Below, one piece after another: positions 7,636-10,826 of a DNA stretch of 10,826 nucleotides. Numbering within the stretch: position 1 is the first letter of the stretch; the number at the start of each line of letters is the position of its first letter. The DNA lies in contig CALXNI010000101.1 of assembly GCA_944389715.1 (NCBI GenBank), forward strand, positions 1 to 10,826, written 5' to 3'. A model generated the notes under the pieces. The model was given only the letters and a program-made list of their open reading frames with translations. It was not told where the DNA came from and did no database searches. Origin of the DNA: an uncultured Clostridia bacterium. GTDB lineage: Bacteria > Bacillota > Clostridia > TANB77 > CAG-508. The position numbers and the translations under genes were made by a program.

Positions 7636-8892
7636 ATGAAGAAACTAGTTAAATTTTTATTAATTTTAATAATAATTGCTTCAATTGGAATAGGAGGATA
7701 TTTTATATATCAAAAATATAAACCACAAGATCCTTTTGAACTAGAATGGGTAAGACTATATTATGACTATATGAGAGAAAATCATGAAACATTAAAAATA
7801 AATCAAAATGGCTTAAAATATTATCGTGAAAATGAGAAAATAGAATTTTGTAAAATAGAAGATATTAAAAATCCAGTAATGCTATATAATTATAAAGAAT
7901 TAGGAGTTAGTTTTACAAACATTTTTTATATAAATGATAAAAATGAAGTAAAACTAATAGAAACGTTAAAAAAAGATTTTGAAGTTGAGTATTTATATGA
8001 TATTGAAAAACAAAATTATGAATATTATGCTCATGAAACATATGACAATAAAGAAAATTATATAAAAATTTCAGAAATTATTAAAACAAAAGAAGAACAA
8101 AATATGGAAGAGACTAAAAATGTTGATTATATAATTACATTTGTACCAGAAGAAAAAGATTCAGTTACTACATTAGATGGACAAGTACTCGAAATTTCTA
8201 AATTTGACCAAAAATTTATAAAAACAACTGTAGTAGAAGATAATTGGAAAGATATTAATTTTAATAATTATGAAGATGCAATTAAAAAATATTTTTCTGC
8301 GGCAGTAACAAACATGGAAAATGTATTAACTGAAGAAGTGCAAGAAGAAGTAAGAGAAAAAGAAGTAGCAATTTTATCAAAAAAAGAAGATATGACAAAA
8401 GCAATACAAGAAATAGAGCAAAAAGAAGAAGAGGAAAGGAGAATTGCTGAGGAAGAAGCTAGAATAAAAGCTGAGGAGGAGGCTAGAATAAAAGCAGAAG
8501 AGGAAGCTAAAAGGAAAGAAGAAGAAGCTAAAAAGAAGGCTGAAGAGGAGGCAATAAGAGCAGCTGAAGAGCAAAACAACCAAGAAGAAACATCAGCTGA
8601 AAATTATACATTACAATATGGAACATATAAAGGAGTAGACAGTTGGTCAGAAAATGACCCTTTAAGCAAATACGAAACAACAATTGTGCTAAATTCAGAT
8701 GGAACATATACGCAAACAAATGTAGTTATAGTTGCTGACATGACAGAAAAATATTCTGGAACATATACCATAAGCAATGATCAAAATTTAGGAACTATTA
8801 TACAACTTAGTGCTAACGATGCCTATTACTTTGTAACAGGAAACAACCAATTTACAAGTGTAACAGGATCAATAATAAAATTAGAAAATTAA
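7636..8892 (+). CDS. Membrane-anchored coiled-coil protein of unknown function
   Basis: The 418-residue protein starts at ATG 7636, 7 bases after AGGA (7625-7628). An N-terminal hydrophobic segment (about residues 5-26, after MKKLVK) lacks a lipobox or clear signal peptidase site. It probably anchors the protein with the bulk outside the cell. Residues 31-245 form a polar, Tyr- and Glu-rich region. Residues 250-312 are a highly charged coiled coil made of AEEEARIK-type repeats. Residues 324-418 look like a small beta-rich domain (GTYKGVDSW, VLNSDGTYTQ, YSGTYTIS), similar in style to extracellular lipocalin-like modules. The gene follows the lipid kinase by 32 bases and probably shares its transcript. 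I do not recognise a family for the whole protein. The coiled coil may be a rigid spacer lifting the C-terminal domain from the membrane. Confidence 0.85.
   Translation: MKKLVKFLLILIIIASIGIGGYFIYQKYKPQDPFELEWVRLYYDYMRENHETLKINQNGLKYYRENEKIEFCKIEDIKNPVMLYNYKELGVSFTNIFYINDKNEVKLIETLKKDFEVEYLYDIEKQNYEYYAHETYDNKENYIKISEIIKTKEEQNMEETKNVDYIITFVPEEKDSVTTLDGQVLEISKFDQKFIKTTVVEDNWKDINFNNYEDAIKKYFSAAVTNMENVLTEEVQEEVREKEVAILSKKEDMTKAIQEIEQKEEEERRIAEEEARIKAEEEARIKAEEEAKRKEEEAKKKAEEEAIRAAEEQNNQEETSAENYTLQYGTYKGVDSWSENDPLSKYETTIVLNSDGTYTQTNVVIVADMTEKYSGTYTISNDQNLGTIIQLSANDAYYFVTGNNQFTSVTGSIIKLEN
8446..8577 (+). repeat. Degenerate tandem repeat coding AEEEARIK-type units
   Basis: Three 24-base units (8446-8469, 8470-8493, 8494-8517) encode AEEEARIK, AEEEARIK and AEEEAKRK. 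Seven-residue variants EEEAKKK and AEEEAIR and a final partial unit follow. The mix of 8- and 7-residue periods at nearly identical DNA suggests slippage or unequal crossing-over within the gene. Confidence 0.75.
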
Positions 8893-8907
8893 AAATTTAA
8901 AAAACTA

Positions 8908-8937
8908 TTGCAATTTATATTTTGCATTTGCTATAAT
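8908..8937 (+). promoter_or_regulatory. Promoter of the 27-aa membrane peptide gene
   Basis: TTGCAA (8908-8913) and a perfect TATAAT (8932-8937) are separated by 18 bases. The site begins 16 bases after the preceding stop codon. Confidence 0.65.
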
Positions 8938-8988
8938 AAAAAAGATGTAGAAATATAAAAAATTTACTAGTCTGAAAAGAGGTAAAAA

Positions 8989-9072
8989 ATGAACAACTAT
9001 TTAGAAAAAAATAATTTAATATCAATTGCAAGCATTTTCTTAATAGTTGTTTTATTTTTATTTATATTTTAA
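8989..9072 (+). CDS. 27-residue single-pass membrane peptide
   Basis: ATG 8989 follows AAGAGG (8977-8982) with a 6-base spacer. The frame ends at TAA 9070-9072, inside the left arm of a strong terminator. The peptide has a polar N-terminus (MNNYLEKNN) and one hydrophobic helix running to the end (IASIFLIVVLFLFIF). It has its own promoter and terminator and so forms a complete monocistronic unit of under 200 bases. This size and layout fit small regulatory membrane peptides or type I toxins, but no antisense RNA promoter is evident and the peptide lacks the charged tail common in such toxins. Function is unknown. Confidence 0.65.
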   Translation: MNNYLEKNNLISIASIFLIVVLFLFIF

Positions 9073-9100
9073 TAAGGATGTGTATTCCTTATTTTTTTTT
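9071..9100 (+). terminator. Rho-independent terminator after the membrane peptide gene
   Basis: AATAAGGA (9071-9078) pairs with TCCTTATT (9086-9093) around a 7-base loop and is followed by T9094-9100. The stop codon of the peptide gene overlaps the stem. Confidence 0.9.
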
Positions 9101-9141
9101 GCAGATTTTAAAAAAATAATAGGTGTAGATAAGAATGAAAA

Positions 9142-9221
9142 CTGACATCACCAGAAAATAATGGGGGACATTGCTAATCATTAGAGAATAGCAAAAGGGT
9201 AAGCTGTGTCCCCATACATTA
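9142..9221 (+). repeat. Leader hairpin element, copy A (before carA)
   Basis: This 80-base element is the first of two copies. It opens with CTGACATCACCAGAA. An outer stem of GGGGACA (9164-9170) and TGTCCCC (9207-9213) is flanked by AT and AT. The inner stem is TTGCTA (9171-9176) with TAGCAA (9189-9194). It closes with CCATACATTA. It ends 24 bases before the preferred carA start. It could be a structured 5' leader of the car transcript or a mobile palindrome. I see no PyrR-type AGTCC...AGGCT loop. Confidence 0.7.
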
Positions 9222-9245
9222 GAAAAAAAGGAAAGGATGAAAAAG

Positions 9246-10331
9246 ATGAAAGAGTTTAACAAAAAAATTGTGCTAGAAGATGGAGAAGAATATCTAGGAT
9301 ATGGATTTGGCGCAGATGTAGAAAGTGTATGCGAAATTGTTTTCAATACTTCTATGGTAGGATATCAAGAAATAGTATCTGACCCATCATATACATATCA
9401 AATGGTTGTAATGACATACCCTTTAATTGGAAACTATGGAATAACAGATGACGATTATGAAACAAAGCAACCTACAATAGGGGGATTAATAGTAAGAGAA
9501 TATAATAATCATCCAAGTAATTTTAGATATACAAAAACACTTTCAGAGTATTTGGAAGAAAATAATATTCCGGGAATATATGGAGTAGATACAAGAAAAA
9601 TAACAAGGAGTATTAGAGATAAAGGAAGTAGAAAAGTAATTATAACAGACATATCTACAAGCAAAGAAGAAGCCCTAAAAAAATTAAAAGAAACAGATAT
9701 TCCCAAAGATGCAGTTTCAAAAGTAAGTTGCAGAAAAAAGTGGTATTCAAGAACGGCAAATGCAAAATACAATGTAGTTGCTGTAGATTGTGGTATTAAA
9801 TTAAATATAGTAAGAAGTCTCAATAAAAGAAGATGTAATGTAACAATAGTACCATATAATACATCGGCAGAAGAAATTGAAAATCTAAAACCAGATGGAA
9901 TATTCTTATCAAATGGACCAGGAGATCCAGAAGACGTTACAGAAGTAATAAATTTAGTAAAAAAATTAAAAGGTAAATATCCTATATTTGGAATTTGTTT
10001 AGGACATCAAATGATAGGCCTTGCATATGGTGCAAAAACATATAAACTAAAATTTGGACATAGAGGCGGAAATCATCCAGTATTAAACTTAAAAACAGAT
10101 AAAATAGAAATAACAAGTCAAAACCATAGCTATGCAGTGGACGAAGAATCATTAAAGAAAACAGATTTGGTTCCAACACATAAAAATATTTTAGACAACA
10201 CAATAGAAGGAGTAGAATGTAAAAAAGATAAAGTATTTAGTGTTCAATACCATCCAGAAAGCGCACCAGGACCACAAGATAGCAGTTATTTATTTGACCA
10301 ATTTATAGATTTAATGAGAAGCAAAAACTAG
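9246..10331 (+). CDS. carA: Carbamoyl-phosphate synthase small subunit (glutaminase)
   Basis: CarA hydrolyses glutamine and passes ammonia to CarB to make carbamoyl phosphate for pyrimidines and arginine. The N-terminal domain (about 1-155) has the family signatures FNTSMVGYQEIVSDPSY (33-49) and GVDTRKITR (113-121). The class I glutamine amidotransferase domain has FLSNGPGDP (220-228), the nucleophile C251 in GICLGHQ, and the HPE pair H336/E338. At 361 residues it is full length. I chose ATG 9246, which is 8 bases from AAAGGA (9232-9237). The same RBS spacing and distance to the leader element occur at carB. ATG 9237 would add MKK. The gene is followed by a second leader element and carB. No CGG codon occurs in it. 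Confidence 0.96.
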   Translation: MKEFNKKIVLEDGEEYLGYGFGADVESVCEIVFNTSMVGYQEIVSDPSYTYQMVVMTYPLIGNYGITDDDYETKQPTIGGLIVREYNNHPSNFRYTKTLSEYLEENNIPGIYGVDTRKITRSIRDKGSRKVIITDISTSKEEALKKLKETDIPKDAVSKVSCRKKWYSRTANAKYNVVAVDCGIKLNIVRSLNKRRCNVTIVPYNTSAEEIENLKPDGIFLSNGPGDPEDVTEVINLVKKLKGKYPIFGICLGHQMIGLAYGAKTYKLKFGHRGGNHPVLNLKTDKIEITSQNHSYAVDEESLKKTDLVPTHKNILDNTIEGVECKKDKVFSVQYHPESAPGPQDSSYLFDQFIDLMRSKN

Positions 10332-10335
10332 AAAT

Positions 10336-10414
10336 CTGACATCACCAGAACATATGGGGGACATTCCTCAAACTATGAGGAATACTAATGACTGAGGTTT
10401 GTCCCCATACCTTA
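10336..10414 (+). repeat. Leader hairpin element, copy B (between carA and carB)
   Basis: This second copy begins 4 bases after the carA stop. It has the same opening CTGACATCACCAGAA, the outer stem GGGGACA (10357-10363) with TGTCCCC (10400-10406), and the same close CCATACCTTA. Its inner stem differs in sequence but still pairs: ATTCCTCA (10363-10370) with TGAGGAAT (10376-10383). A further TGAGG at 10393-10397 could compete for the same arm. It ends 23 bases before carB ATG, matching copy A. Confidence 0.7.
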
Positions 10415-10437
10415 TAATAAAGAAAGGAATGAATAAA

Positions 10438-10826
10438 ATGCCAAAAAGAAAAGATATAAAAACAGTATTAGTAATAGGATCAGGACCAATAGTTATTCGG
10501 ACAAGCAGCAGAATTTGATTATGCAGGAACACAAGCATGTTTAGCATTAAAAGAAGAAGGGTATAAAGTAATACTTGTAAATTCAAATCCAGCAACAATA
10601 ATGACAGATGTAAGCATTGCAGATAAAGTATATATGGAACCATTAACATTAGAATATGTAGCAAAAATAATAAGATATGAAAGACCAGACGCAATACTTC
10701 CGAGAATAGGGGGACAAACAGGACTAAGTAGAGCAAAGCAGTTATATAAAAAGGGAGTCTTACAAGAATGTCAAGGAGAGCTTTTAGGAACCAGTAGCGA
10801 AAGCATAGAACGCGCAGAAGATACAG
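10438..10826 (+). CDS. carB: Carbamoyl-phosphate synthase large subunit, N-terminal part, with a +1 frameshift at CGGA
   Basis: CarB uses ammonia from CarA, bicarbonate and two ATP to make carbamoyl phosphate. ATG 10438 follows AAAGGA (10423-10428) by 9 bases. The first 20 codons read MPKRKDIKTVLVIGSGPIVI, the family N-terminus. Codon 21 is CGG (10498-10500), and zero frame stops at TGA 10516. Skipping C10498 gives GQAAEFDYAGTQACLALKEE, then VNSNPATIMTD and RPDAILPRIGGQTG, all expected CarB motifs of the first ATP-grasp half. The frame stays open to the window edge at 10826. CarB is usually about 1,070 residues, so most of it lies outside. A functional carB is normally needed for pyrimidine synthesis, which makes simple decay less likely. 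The window cannot show whether another copy exists. Confidence 0.93.
10498..10501 (+). other. Frame-disruption site 4: CGGA, +1, in the CarB GPIVIGQ motif
   Basis: The zero-frame codons are ATT CGG ACA AGC AGC AGA ATT TGA. Omitting C10498 gives ATT GGA CAA GCA GCA GAA TTT GAT, the conserved I-G-Q-A-x-E-F-D of CarB. Confidence 0.9.

Noticed and set aside
8268..8579. 103-codon antisense ORF rich in Ser, Ala and Leu
   Set aside because: It is the mirror of the Glu/Lys/Ala coiled-coil repeat on the plus strand and has no ribosome binding site of its own.
9142..9221. PyrR-binding attenuator before carA
   Set aside because: No anti-antiterminator loop of the PyrR type and no terminator are seen between the element and the carA start.
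9509..9823. Minus-strand ORF inside carA
   Set aside because: It overlaps a well-supported CarA frame and encodes nothing recognisable.
1..10826. CRISPR array, rRNA, transposase or phage genes
   Set aside because: No regularly spaced direct repeats and no recognisable transposase, integrase, rRNA or phage structural gene were found on either strand.

Overview
The window looks like a chromosomal segment of a low-GC Bacillota, most likely an uncultured gut-type Clostridia. It is very AT-rich, genes start behind AGGAGG-like ribosome binding sites, arginine is almost always AGA, and ThrRS, CarA, CarB and the NadE fragment all read as clostridial-type proteins. This assignment is inference from composition and protein character.

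Layout. A partial NAD synthetase gene (minus strand, 1-215) diverges from thrS (387-2303). The gap between them holds a GC-rich palindromic repeat. A 48-codon ORF and a terminator follow thrS. A long coiled-coil protein of unknown function (2602-4858) is followed by two more palindromic elements, a tRNA-Leu(CAA) gene (5128-5210) and a convergent helical protein gene (5238-5672, minus). A three-gene plus-strand cluster comes next: a LacX/GalM-like aldose epimerase (5840-6676), a YegS/DgkB-type lipid kinase (6717-7603) and a membrane-anchored coiled-coil protein (7636-8892). A 27-residue membrane peptide gene with its own promoter and terminator (8908-9100) precedes the pyrimidine/arginine genes carA (9246-10331) and carB (10438 to the window end). 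Each of the two has a copy of the same roughly 80-base hairpin element just upstream.

The main observation is a recurrent frame disruption. Three genes (the 751-aa protein, the lipid kinase twice, and carB) are broken by what looks like one extra C directly before a GGA glycine codon. At all four sites the zero-frame codon is CGG, followed by A. Skipping the C restores a family-like protein, including the GGDGT motif of the kinase and the GPIVIGQ motif of CarB. I found no other in-frame CGG codon in the roughly 3,100 codons of the window. Either CGGA is recoded here (a +1 frameshift or a four-base glycine codon, with CGG otherwise unused), or a systematic sequence error hits the same tetranucleotide. 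The sequence alone cannot decide between these, but the pattern is too regular for ordinary gene decay.

A second candidate is the paired carA and carB leader element. The two copies share arm sequences and start-codon spacing, while their inner stems differ in sequence but both still pair.
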